A DNA stretch of 6,337 nt from an uncultured Tabrizicola sp. Lineage in GTDB: Bacteria > Pseudomonadota > Alphaproteobacteria > Rhodobacterales > Rhodobacteraceae. The notes under the pieces were generated by a model. The model was not told where the DNA came from. It did no database searches and saw only the letters and a program-made list of their open reading frames with translations. This document shows positions 1-5,738 of this stretch, one piece after another. The position numbers and the translations under genes were made by a program. The stretch covers positions 1 to 6,337 of the forward strand of contig CALLZQ010000183.1 in assembly GCA_937858255.1 (NCBI GenBank), in the 5' to 3' direction. Every line of letters begins with the position of its first letter. The first letter of the stretch is position 1.

Positions 1-285
1 AAACATTTTGCCATTCTCGACCGGGTGGCATCGCAGCATCCGGCCCTGTTTACCCCCGGCGGCATTCTTGCACCCTATGTCTGCGCGCTGATGCGGTGGT
101 CGGTTCTGTATCCGCGCGGCCAGGGGCGCTGGTTCGATCTGGGGCGTTATCCGGCATTGCAGGCGATGGCACTGGCGATGGAGGCCGCGCCGCAAACCGC
201 CCGGGTTGCGCAGATAGAGGGGTTGGGCCTGCGCCCCTTTACCCAGCCCGTACTGGCCCGCCCCAGCGAAGGTTCCGCCACCTGA
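1..285 (+). CDS. Glutathione S-transferase family protein, C-terminal part (5' end outside window)
   Basis: An open frame enters from the left edge and ends at TGA 283-285, so only the last 94 codons are present. The residues read like the helical C-terminal domain of a cytosolic-type glutathione S-transferase. 'LDRVASQHPALFTPGGILAPYVCALMRW' sits where GSTs carry the helix that follows the 'L-x-G-x-x-x-S-x-A-D' region. It is followed by 'RYPALQAMALAMEAAPQTARVAQIEGL', the usual end of these proteins (P-x-L-x-x-x-x-x-R-M-x-x-P-x-V-x-x-x-x-x-x-E-G-L), and a short 'RPFTQP' tail. The glutathione-binding thioredoxin-fold N-terminus is not visible, so substrate and catalytic residue cannot be judged. 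The gene is on the same strand as sdaA but 128 bp upstream of it, so co-transcription is possible but unsupported. The family call is from pattern recognition of a fragment. Confidence 0.62.
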   Translation, partial: KHFAILDRVASQHPALFTPGGILAPYVCALMRWSVLYPRGQGRWFDLGRYPALQAMALAMEAAPQTARVAQIEGLGLRPFTQPVLARPSEGSAT

Positions 286-298
286 CGCCACCTGACGC
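279..298. repeat. Perfect 10-bp tandem duplication at the end of the GST-like gene
   Basis: The 10-mer CACCTGACGC occurs twice back to back (279-288 and 289-298). The first copy contains the in-frame stop codon of the GST-like gene and the second lies just after it. It looks like a simple slippage duplication with no effect on the protein. Confidence 0.8.
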
Positions 299-413
299 CC
301 CCTGCGGGCACGTCCGGCAATGGCGCTGGCCTTTGGCGAGTGTCGCTTTCGGGATGGGCAGAGGTTGCAATCTGACGCATGGTGCGGCGCGAACGGCACA
401 AGGGGGGGCGTGA

Positions 414-1796
414 ATGTTCCTGTCGGTTTTCGATATTTTCAAGGTGGGCATCGGCCCTTCCTCGAGTCACACCATGGGGCCGATGGTCGCCGCCGCGCGC
501 TTTCTTGAACGGCTCCGCGCCTCGCCGTTTCAGGCGCATGGGCTGCGCGCCTCGCTCCATGGCTCACTGGCCTTTACCGGGGTGGGCCATGCCACCGACC
601 GGGCAACCATCCTCGGCCTCGCCGGCTTTCAGCCCGATACCTATGACGCCGAAAAGGCGGAAGAGGCGCTGCACCAGATCCGCATCAGCCGGCAGATTGA
701 GGCGCCGGGCCTTGGCGCGCTGGCTTTCGATCCCGAACGTGACCTGACCTTTGACTATGGCCCCGCCCTGCCCGGCCACGCCAATGGCATGATCCTGCGC
801 GCGACCGACGCGCAGGGCGATGTGATCTTGCAAGAGACCTATTACTCCATTGGCGGCGGGTTTGTGCTGACCGAAACCGAACTCGCCAATTCCGCCGCGC
901 GCGGGCGCGAGACGACGCTGGCCGATGTCCCCTATCCCTTTCACAATGCCGCCGAGATGCTGCGGATGGCCGCCGCCTCGGGCCTGTCAATTGCCGCGAT
1001 GAAGCGGGCGAATGAGTTGCGTTATCGCAGTGCTGCCGATCTGGACCGCGGCATGGCCCAGCTGTGGGAGGTGATGGATGCCTGCATCAGCCGGGGCATG
1101 GTGGGCGAAGGCATCCTGCCCGGGGGCCTCAAGGTGCGCCGCCGCGCCAAGGGCATCCATGACAAGCTCTTGGCGGAACGCGGGCTGAACATGACCGCCC
1201 CGCATACGATCAATGACTGGATGAGCCTGTATGCCATGGCGGTGAATGAGGAAAACGCCGCTGGCGGGCAGGTGGTCACGGCGCCGACCAATGGCGCGGC
1301 GGGCGTGGTGCCGGCGGTGATCCGCTATTGGCTGGACCATGTGCCGGGCGCCTCGCCCGCGCGGGTGGGCGAGTTTTTGCTGACCGCCGCCGCCATCGGC
1401 GGGCTGTGCAAGCATAACGCCAGCATCTCGGGTGCCGAATGCGGATGTCAGGCCGAGGTGGGCAGCGCCGCCGCCATGGCCGCCGCGGGCCTCTGCGCCG
1501 TTCTGGGCGGCACGCCGGAACAGGTGGAAAACGCCGCTGAAATCGCGCTGGAACATCACCTTGGCATGACCTGCGACCCGGTCAAGGGCCTCGTCCAGGT
1601 GCCTTGCATCGAACGCAACGGACTGGGGGCGATCAAGGCGGTCTCCGCTGCCAGCCTCGCCCTGCGCGGCGATGGCCAGCACCTTGTCAGCCTTGATGTC
1701 TGCATCGAAACCATGCGCCAGACCGGCCGCGACATGCACGAGAAATACAAGGAGACCTCGTTGGGCGGCCTCGCCGTAAATGTGCCAAATTGCTAG
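414..1796 (+). CDS. sdaA: L-serine dehydratase (L-serine ammonia-lyase), single-chain Fe-S type
   Basis: This enzyme converts L-serine to pyruvate and ammonia in the cytoplasm using an oxygen-sensitive [4Fe-4S] cluster. At 460 aa it has the normal length for the one-chain bacterial form. The N-terminal beta domain begins with [20 protein letters not shown] (residues 4-23). The alpha domain carries VVTAPTNG (287-294), [15 protein letters not shown] (332-346), MTCDP (385-389) and QVPCIERNG (395-403). In the well-studied Legionella enzyme, as I recall it, three Cys plus the C-terminal Cys bind the cluster (343, 385, 396, 458). Cys345, 387, 398 and 460 here match with a constant offset of two, and the protein ends in ...NVPNC. 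ATG 414 is preceded by an AGGGGGG Shine-Dalgarno at 402-408 with 5 nt spacing. No clear promoter was seen in the 128 bp upstream. The last 44 codons are duplicated 1005 bp downstream. Confidence 0.97.
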   Translation: MFLSVFDIFKVGIGPSSSHTMGPMVAAARFLERLRASPFQAHGLRASLHGSLAFTGVGHATDRATILGLAGFQPDTYDAEKAEEALHQIRISRQIEAPGLGALAFDPERDLTFDYGPALPGHANGMILRATDAQGDVILQETYYSIGGGFVLTETELANSAARGRETTLADVPYPFHNAAEMLRMAAASGLSIAAMKRANELRYRSAADLDRGMAQLWEVMDACISRGMVGEGILPGGLKVRRRAKGIHDKLLAERGLNMTAPHTINDWMSLYAMAVNEENAAGGQVVTAPTNGAAGVVPAVIRYWLDHVPGASPARVGEFLLTAAAIGGLCKHNASISGAECGCQAEVGSAAAMAAAGLCAVLGGTPEQVENAAEIALEHHLGMTCDPVKGLVQVPCIERNGLGAIKAVSAASLALRGDGQHLVSLDVCIETMRQTGRDMHEKYKETSLGGLAVNVPNC

Positions 1797-1865
1797 AGTA
1801 GCTCTGGATTGCCCCAAGCCAGCCATCGCCGTCTTCGGCCGTTGCAGGAGCTTTTGGATAAGGGG
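1662..1865 (+). repeat. Copy A of the sdaA 3'-end duplication (native copy)
   Basis: This segment covers codons 417-460 of sdaA, the stop codon and 69 bp of 3' flank. It aligns without net gaps to 2667-2870 at a constant offset of 1005 bp. Hand counting gives 116/135 identical positions in the coding part including the stop, and 51/69 in the flank. Similarity continues weakly for about 12 bp after a 2-bp indel (CAAAAGG versus GAAAAGG). Confidence 0.9.
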
Positions 1866-1907
1866 CGTCAAAAGGTCTGGCGGGCAACGTTTCGCGCCTC
1901 ACTAAAT

Positions 1908-1914
1908 GAGGGAG
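1908..1914 (+). promoter_or_regulatory. Shine-Dalgarno deciding a TTG start
   Basis: GAGGGAG at 1908-1914 is the only good ribosome-binding site near the start of the next gene. It overlaps the upstream ATG at 1906 and so cannot serve it. It stands 9-10 nt before the in-frame TTG at 1924. The ATG at 1906 has no purine-rich stretch at a usable distance. This favours the TTG, although rare leader or SD-independent initiation at the ATG cannot be excluded. Confidence 0.5.
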
Positions 1915-1923
1915 CAGCTATTC

Positions 1924-2625
1924 TTGAAACTGACGCGTTTTCTGATTGTGGTCATTATTGTTTTGGCCGCCCTCATGGTGCAGGTGTGGCCCTACAGTTT
2001 CACCTGGCGACAGAAGATGACGGTGATCGTCGATACACCTGCCGGTGAGGTGTCTGGCTCATCGGTGACGGAGGTGAATTGGGTCGAGCATCTGATATAC
2101 ACTGTAGGCCTGAATTGGAGGTTCAAACTGCGCGGCGAGGCCGTCGTGGTTGAAGTTGCGCCTGGCAAATATCTGTTTGCCTTGATGAAAGCTGGCGTCA
2201 ACCATGAGTATATGGGCACGCTGGCGACGTCGATCATCTTCGAAGAAAAGCACGGCTATCCTTACGATTTTAAGGTCGTGGGTAAAGATGTGTTTGAGGA
2301 GGTAGAGGACAGGATCGGGCTGGCTGCCGGCGTGATGGAGGTGCCGGTGCGGGAATATCCGATCCTGATTTCCTTTGATGACCTCAATAATCCCAAATCC
2401 GTCCGAAACCCCGCCCCGGACGCGCTCGCCGAAGTGTTCGGCCCCGGCGTATCGCTGAAGCGCATCACGCTGGAAATCACGGATGAGCCTGTAACGACCG
2501 GGCGGGTTGCCCAACTCTTGCCATGCCTGACAAGAAATGAGCAATGTATTCCGGAGGATAACAGCCGCGTTTATGCCGATCCATTAAGGTTCACGGATAA
2601 CAATTTTTTTGTGCGAGGGAGTTAA
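1924..2625 (+). CDS. Membrane-anchored hypothetical protein with periplasmic domain
   Basis: The function is not recognised. From the TTG start the product is 233 aa. Use of ATG 1906 would add six residues. Residues 6-21 ([16 protein letters not shown]) form one hydrophobic segment preceded by Lys and Arg, which indicates a signal anchor or uncleaved signal peptide with the rest in the periplasm. The remainder is soluble-looking, with beta-rich stretches such as [34 protein letters not shown] and [19 protein letters not shown], and two Cys (201 and 208) that could form a disulfide. I recall similar unnamed proteins (WPY-F-W-x-QK-x-TV start, [11 protein letters not shown] near the end) in Rhodobacterales, but cannot name a domain. 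GC content is visibly lower than in sdaA: a sampled 60-bp line at 2161-2220 has 29 G/C against 47 at 1261-1320. It lies between the two sdaA 3' copies, and a 57-codon remnant starts 2 bp after its stop. Horizontal acquisition is inferred. Confidence 0.8.
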   Translation: MKLTRFLIVVIIVLAALMVQVWPYSFTWRQKMTVIVDTPAGEVSGSSVTEVNWVEHLIYTVGLNWRFKLRGEAVVVEVAPGKYLFALMKAGVNHEYMGTLATSIIFEEKHGYPYDFKVVGKDVFEEVEDRIGLAAGVMEVPVREYPILISFDDLNNPKSVRNPAPDALAEVFGPGVSLKRITLEITDEPVTTGRVAQLLPCLTRNEQCIPEDNSRVYADPLRFTDNNFFVRGS

Positions 2626-2627
2626 TT

Positions 2628-2801
2628 TTGCCGGCATCCACAGATCTGCTGCTCGCTATCCTGTCGATGCGCGGCGCTGGCCAGCACCTCGTCAGCCTTG
2701 ATACCTGCATCGAATCCATGCGCCAGACGGGCCGCGACATGCATAGGAAATACAAGGAAACGTCCTTCGGCTGCCTCGCCGTCAATGTGCCGAACAGCTA
2801 G
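2628..2801 (+). pseudogene. Second, truncated copy of the sdaA 3' end (last 44 codons)
   Basis: Codons from 2667 to the TAG at 2799-2801 encode [18 protein letters not shown]..., followed by a stretch ending in LAVNVPNS. This matches SdaA residues 417-460 at 36 of 44 positions, in the same frame and with the same stop codon. The catalytic body and all cluster-binding motifs are absent, and the terminal Cys ligand is Ser, so the fragment cannot be an enzyme. The reading frame is open upstream to a TTG at 2628, preceded by GAGGGA (2615-2620) with 7 nt spacing and lying 2 bp after the previous stop. A 57-aa peptide with a 13-aa unrelated hydrophobic leader could therefore be made by coupled translation. 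About half of the nucleotide changes are silent third-position changes, suggesting that part of the divergence arose while the source gene was still functional elsewhere. Confidence 0.88.
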
Positions 2802-2870
2802 CGTTTCCCTGCATTGACCAAAGCCAGCCGTCGCCGGCATCGGCCGATGCCGGGACGAGCGGATAAGGGG
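2667..2870 (+). repeat. Copy B of the sdaA 3'-end duplication
   Basis: This is the partner of 1662-1865 at a fixed offset of 1005 bp. The left border of the similarity is close to 2655-2667 and the right border near 2882. The stop codon, the AAGCCAGCC block and GGATAAGGGG are preserved in both copies. The coding part is more alike than the flank. Confidence 0.9.
2834..2853. repeat. Perfect 20-bp palindrome in the 3' flank of the sdaA fragment
   Basis: CCGGCATCGGCCGATGCCGG is exactly self-complementary, 33 bp after the stop of the sdaA remnant. As RNA it could form an 8-bp stem with a GGCC loop. As DNA it could be a dimer-binding site. There is no T-tract after it, so it is not a canonical intrinsic terminator. 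The equivalent site after the intact sdaA (1829-1848) has only 6 of 10 pairs. Confidence 0.85.
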
Positions 2871-2914
2871 ACGCTGAAAAGGATGCGAAGCGATTAGGCA
2901 GGAAAGAGCGTGTG

Positions 2915-3166
2915 ATGGCGATCAGGCTCGGGCATCATTACGGCGGGGGCCCTTTTTGCAAGTATTATCTGGTTTGCGATGATGCGGACCCCGCGCCGAT
3001 TCAGGCCGGCAAGGATTGGTTTTCTGCTGAGAAATCTGCGTACTTTGCCAGAACCCGTGATGGCTGGATGATAAACTTCCGCAATATCTCGGATGCGCTC
3101 TATGCCGACATGGTTGCGCAAGGGATGAGCGGGTTTCAGGCGAAATTGACTTGGTCGGAAGTGTGA
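2915..3166 (+). CDS. Small hypothetical protein (83 aa)
   Basis: The function is not recognised. The ATG at 2915 is preceded by AGGAAAGAG (2896-2907 region) at a good distance. A GTG immediately upstream (2912) would add one residue. The product is short and aromatic-rich (HHYGGGPFCKYYLVCDDAD, then KDWFSAEKSAYFARTRDGW), with two Cys at 15 and 21, no membrane segment and no signal peptide. The C-terminal half reads as an alpha/beta fold ending in FQAKLTWSEV. The size and the position behind the second sdaA 3' copy fit an accessory cassette gene. It could also be a small stand-alone partner protein, for example of the immunity or antitoxin kind, but no toxin is visible here and that idea has no direct support. 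It converges with the sulfotransferase-like gene 39 bp away. Confidence 0.6.
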   Translation: MAIRLGHHYGGGPFCKYYLVCDDADPAPIQAGKDWFSAEKSAYFARTRDGWMINFRNISDALYADMVAQGMSGFQAKLTWSEV

Positions 3167-3205
3167 CCTTTACAACCTCCCCAAAGCCCCCACTGCCATG
3201 AAAGG

Positions 3206-3832
3206 CTAACGCGTCTCCAGCACGCCCAGTTCATGCACCTGATCATAGAGCGCGAATTCCCCCGCGTGGCCCTCCCGAAACCGCCCCAGCAGATCGTCCG
3301 GCAAGGTCAGGTCGATTGTCTCGCCCCGGGGTGAGACGTTGCGGGTGGGCATCGCCAGATCGACACCCAAGCGTTCAGACAAGAACAGCATCAGCAGATC
3401 CAGCCGGTCATAGTCAAAGACATAGGTGACAGGCCGCTCTGCCGCGCCCATGAAACCCAGAAACCTGTCCTGCCGCCCGATCCGGGCAAAGGGCGGCTGC
3501 TCTTCCTCCAGCCTTGCCGCGACGAATTCGGCATAGCTCATCCCGTAGGTCGAGTTCTCATGCCCGCGCAACGCCTCACGTTGGCGATAGCGGAACCAGC
3601 TTGACATATGGGCCAAGGGCTCACGCATCACGGCAAAGGTTTCGACCGGCCGGCCGGTAATGCCCTCGGCCCTTTGGCGCCAGCGGCGATCAAAGGCCTG
3701 CGCATTGATATGTTTGTTCAGCGTCTCTTCCGGCGTGCCCCCGGCATGGGGCCGCAGCATCGCCCGCAGCGCCTGCGTCGCGGTCTTGGGATTGGCCAGA
3801 TAGACCAGCCCCGCCTTTTTCAGGACCAGCAT
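3206..3832 (-). CDS. Sulfotransferase-family protein (small, 208 aa)
   Basis: The protein resembles the PAPS-dependent sulfotransferase fold. Residues 11-23 (YLANPKTATQALR) correspond to the 5'-phosphosulfate loop after the first beta strand, with Lys16 as the key residue. VMREPLAHMSSWFRYR (68-83) corresponds to the 3'-phosphate-binding segment, with Arg70 and Ser77/78. It is shorter than most characterised sulfotransferases but typical of a group of uncharacterised Rhodobacteraceae proteins that, as I recall, are sometimes mislabelled gamma-glutamyl kinase. The acceptor substrate is unknown. The ATG at 3832 follows an AAGAGGGGG purine stretch on the minus strand (about 3838-3846). The gene is divergent from the transporter gene, with 145 bp between them, and convergent with the small hypothetical gene. 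The protein is probably cytoplasmic, as no signal peptide is seen. Real sulfotransferase activity is not certain because the first loop departs from the K-x-G-T-T form. Confidence 0.75.
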   Translation of the reverse strand: MLVLKKAGLVYLANPKTATQALRAMLRPHAGGTPEETLNKHINAQAFDRRWRQRAEGITGRPVETFAVMREPLAHMSSWFRYRQREALRGHENSTYGMSYAEFVAARLEEEQPPFARIGRQDRFLGFMGAAERPVTYVFDYDRLDLLMLFLSERLGVDLAMPTRNVSPRGETIDLTLPDDLLGRFREGHAGEFALYDQVHELGVLETR

Positions 3833-3977
3833 CCCCGCCCCCTCTTGCCCGATTATCGCCTTTTGCGGGCAGCTTACGCAGCGGGGCGCCGGGCGGGCAA
3901 GGCCGCCCAGCCAGATCCGCCGGGCTTGTGTCGTTTTTGCGATGGACCTTTGCGAGGGCAGGCCCTAGCGAGGGCGC

Positions 3978-4961
3978 ATGATGCGCCAACCCGACAAGAT
4001 CCTTCCCGGCGTCGTCCTGATGCTGGCCTTCTGCATGATCGCCCCGCTGTTGGATGTGTCGTCCAAACTGGCCTCGGCCAGTATCCCCGTGGCGCAGATC
4101 GTCACGGCGCGGTTTATCGTACAATCTGCGCTGATGTTGCCGGTGGTGCTGGTCATGGGCCTTGGCCTGCGGATCGGCGGTGCGGCGCTTGGCCAGATCG
4201 CGCTGCGGGCGTTGTTCCTGATCCTGTCCACCTATTCCTTTGTGGCGGCGATCTCGGTGATGCCGGTGGCCGATGCGCTGGCCATCGCCTTTGTCGAGCC
4301 ATTCATCCTGCTGATCCTTGGCCGCTTCCTGTTCGGGGATGAGGTCGGACCCCGCCGTATCGCGGCCTCGCTGGTGGGTTTTGCCGGGGCGCTGATGGTG
4401 ATCCAGCCCTCGCTGGCGGCCTTTGGGCTGATCGCGCTATGGCCCTTGGGAACCGCGTTCTTCTTTGCCTTTTACATGCTCTCGACCCGGGCCGTGGCCG
4501 GCTACATGCACCCGGTGGCCATGCAGTTTCACACCGCGTGGACCGGGGTGGCGCTCTGCCTTCCGGTGATGCTGTTCAGCGAGGGAACAGGCTGGGCCGA
4601 GTTTGACCCGGTCTGGCCGGTCGGTCTGGCCTGGCTCTGGCTGTTTGGCGTGGGTTTCTGGGGGGCGGTCAGCCATATCTGCATGACCTATGCGCTGAAA
4701 TTCGCGCCCTCGGCCACGCTGGCGCCGCTGCACTATCTGGAAATCGTTTCCGCCGTCGCGCTTGGCTACTGGATTTTTGGCGATTTCCCCAACGCCCTGA
4801 CATGGGCGGGGATCGGGGTGATTGTCGCCTCGGGCCTATATATCATCCACCGGGAAAGGGTGACGGCACGCCAGCGTCTGGTAACGCAGAGTGCCGGCCC
4901 CGGCCCCCATGCCGATCAGCGCCCGGCAGAAGCCCGCGGCCCGGTGAGTGACAACGCCTGA
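3978..4961 (+). CDS. EamA/DMT-superfamily transporter (10 transmembrane segments)
   Basis: This is an inner-membrane permease of the drug/metabolite transporter superfamily, made of two repeated EamA halves of about five helices each (roughly residues 9-141 and 150-291). Characteristic pieces are PLLDVSSKL in helix 1, AQIVTARFIVQSALMLP in helix 2, VADALAIAFVEPFILLILGRFLFGDEV (helix 4 to the loop), then SHICMTYALKFAPSATLAPLHYLEIV and FGDFPNALTWAGIGVIVASGLYI in the second half. The pattern of VEP plus a 'GD' loop is usual for S-adenosylmethionine- or metabolite-exporter-like DMT proteins, but the substrate cannot be told from sequence. Two adjacent ATGs (3978 and 3981) are possible. GAGGG at 3970-3974 is 3 nt from the first and 6 nt from the second, so 3981 may be used. 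The last 30 or so residues are a hydrophilic tail whose final 46 bp overlap the end of thiN on the other strand. Confidence 0.93.
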   Translation: MMRQPDKILPGVVLMLAFCMIAPLLDVSSKLASASIPVAQIVTARFIVQSALMLPVVLVMGLGLRIGGAALGQIALRALFLILSTYSFVAAISVMPVADALAIAFVEPFILLILGRFLFGDEVGPRRIAASLVGFAGALMVIQPSLAAFGLIALWPLGTAFFFAFYMLSTRAVAGYMHPVAMQFHTAWTGVALCLPVMLFSEGTGWAEFDPVWPVGLAWLWLFGVGFWGAVSHICMTYALKFAPSATLAPLHYLEIVSAVALGYWIFGDFPNALTWAGIGVIVASGLYIIHRERVTARQRLVTQSAGPGPHADQRPAEARGPVSDNA

Positions 4962-5599
4962 AGCACCGCATCCAGCCGGGCCAGCGGCAGAATCCCCAGC
5001 ATCCCCGGCCCCGACAATCGCAGCCGTACCCGCCGCGCCGCCACCCGGTTCGAGGTCGAGGTCCGCCCCCCCGGCGCCAGATCCAGCCCGTCTATCGGCC
5101 ATTCCAACCCTTCGCTCTCACCGCGCAGCGGTGCCAGGGGGAACAGGCTGAACCGCTCACCCGGGGCCATAGTGATTTCAAAGTCGCGCGGCATGTGAAA
5201 GACCACATCCTCGGGGCCGAGGATCAAGCAGCGCTCGGGCCGGCGTATCAGCGTATTATAGGCCGCAAGCTCATGATCCGCCCGCGCCCCGACAAAGCCG
5301 ACGGCCAGCACGAAAGGCGCCCGCGTCATCCGCAACGCCTTGTCGAAATCGGTCGAATCCTGCTCGGCGATATGGTGAATGCGGCCCGCCAGCGTCGCCC
5401 GCCCCTCGGCCGAGAGACTGTCCATATCGCCGATCACCGCCTCGGGCATCTGCCCCAGCGCCAGACAACGGTCGCCGCCGCTGTCCGCCGCCACCAGTCG
5501 CGGTGCCCTTTGCAACGCCTTGCGAAACAATCGCCGGCCGAGCGGTCCGCCGCCGACCAGCGTGATCCCCGCCGAAGATTCGACAATCGCCTGATTCAT
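4916..5599 (-). CDS. thiN: Thiamine diphosphokinase (thiamine pyrophosphokinase)
   Basis: This cytoplasmic enzyme transfers pyrophosphate from ATP to thiamine to give thiamine pyrophosphate, the salvage and final step in many alphaproteobacteria. With the start at 5599 the protein is 227 aa, the usual size. Signature parts appear in order: ITLVGGG (12-18), VAADSGGDRCLALG (36-49), VIGDMDSL (55-62), QDSTDFDKAL (80-89) and VGARADHELAAYNTL (103-117). The Asp-rich IGDMDS and DSTDFDKA motifs bind Mg-ATP and G-x-x-DH binds substrate in the family. The C-terminal beta domain has the SNR turn in GGRTSTSNRV. The ATG at 5599 gives the N-terminus MNQAIVESSAGITL. An AAGGA lies about 10 nt upstream. In-frame TTG 5647 would add 16 residues ([10 protein letters not shown]...) and has an AAGGA 5 nt before it, so a longer form is possible. 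No TPP riboswitch is visible upstream. Confidence 0.93.
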   Translation of the reverse strand: MNQAIVESSAGITLVGGGPLGRRLFRKALQRAPRLVAADSGGDRCLALGQMPEAVIGDMDSLSAEGRATLAGRIHHIAEQDSTDFDKALRMTRAPFVLAVGFVGARADHELAAYNTLIRRPERCLILGPEDVVFHMPRDFEITMAPGERFSLFPLAPLRGESEGLEWPIDGLDLAPGGRTSTSNRVAARRVRLRLSGPGMLGILPLARLDAVLQALSLTGPRASAGR

Positions 5600-5659
5600 G
5601 CCGATACTGTCCTTGAATTGAGGCAAATCCTTTGGGAGGTGCCACAATCATTCCTTCAA

Positions 5660-5688
5660 ATTATCCCGTTCTGCCCACGGAATTGAAC
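5660..5688 (-). promoter_or_regulatory. Possible thiN promoter
   Basis: On the minus strand GATAAT (5665 to 5660) matches the sigma70 -10 box at 5 of 6. About 16-17 bp further upstream lies only a weak -35-like TTCAAT/GTTCAA at 5682-5688. Transcription would start near 5653, leaving a leader of roughly 50 nt before ATG 5599. It shares its -35 region with the promoter of the opposite gene. Confidence 0.35.
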
Positions 5689-5691
5689 GGG
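5665..5691. promoter_or_regulatory. Inverted repeat in the divergent promoter region, possible operator
   Basis: CCCGTTC (5665-5671) and GAACGGG (5685-5691) are perfect inverted 7-mers with a 13-bp spacer, so the half-sites are 20 bp apart centre to centre, or two helical turns. The element touches the -10 of the thiN-side promoter and covers the -35 of the opposite one, which is where a dimeric regulator controlling both genes would sit. No regulator gene is in the window. Confidence 0.4.
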
Positions 5692-5712
5692 TGGCAAGCA
5701 ACAAACGATTAT
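5683..5712 (+). promoter_or_regulatory. Possible sigma70 promoter of the [10 protein letters not shown] protein gene
   Basis: TTGAAC (5683-5688) and GATTAT (5707-5712) are separated by 18 bp in a locally AT-rich stretch. Each matches the consensus at 4 of 6. The expected start near 5719 gives a short leader of about 20 nt to the ATG at 5739, which supports the choice of that start. Confidence 0.4.
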
Positions 5713-5738
5713 CTAGTCTGGCAGAAGGCGAGCGTCCG

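Noticed and set aside
286..413. Searched for an sdaA promoter or a terminator of the GST-like gene
   Set aside because: TTGGCG (333-338) and TTGCAA (365-370) have no -10 box at proper spacing, and no stem with a T-tract is present.
987..1871. Long antisense open frame (294 aa) opposite sdaA
   Set aside because: It mirrors sdaA codon structure in GC-rich DNA, has no recognisable domain and lies wholly within a well-identified gene.
1797..2627. Insertion sequence or integrase in the accessory region
   Set aside because: No transposase-like protein, terminal inverted repeats or target-site duplication is visible. The only repeat is the sdaA 3' end.
3167..3205. CCTTT...AAAGG inverted repeat between the convergent small gene and sulfotransferase gene
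   Set aside because: A 5-bp stem with a loop of nearly 30 nt and no T-tract does not make an intrinsic terminator.
3891..3908. Hairpin GGGCGG-GCAAGG-CCGCCC between two divergent genes
   Set aside because: It has no T-tract, and a terminator is not expected between divergent starts. A 6-bp GC stem is common by chance here.
3608..4342. Open frame of 244 aa on the plus strand across the sulfotransferase and transporter genes
   Set aside because: It overlaps both well-supported genes and is Arg/Pro/Ala-rich with no family features, so it is a GC-driven shadow frame.
5600..5660. TPP riboswitch upstream of thiN
   Set aside because: The leader is too short and lacks the conserved CUGAGA-type thi-box.
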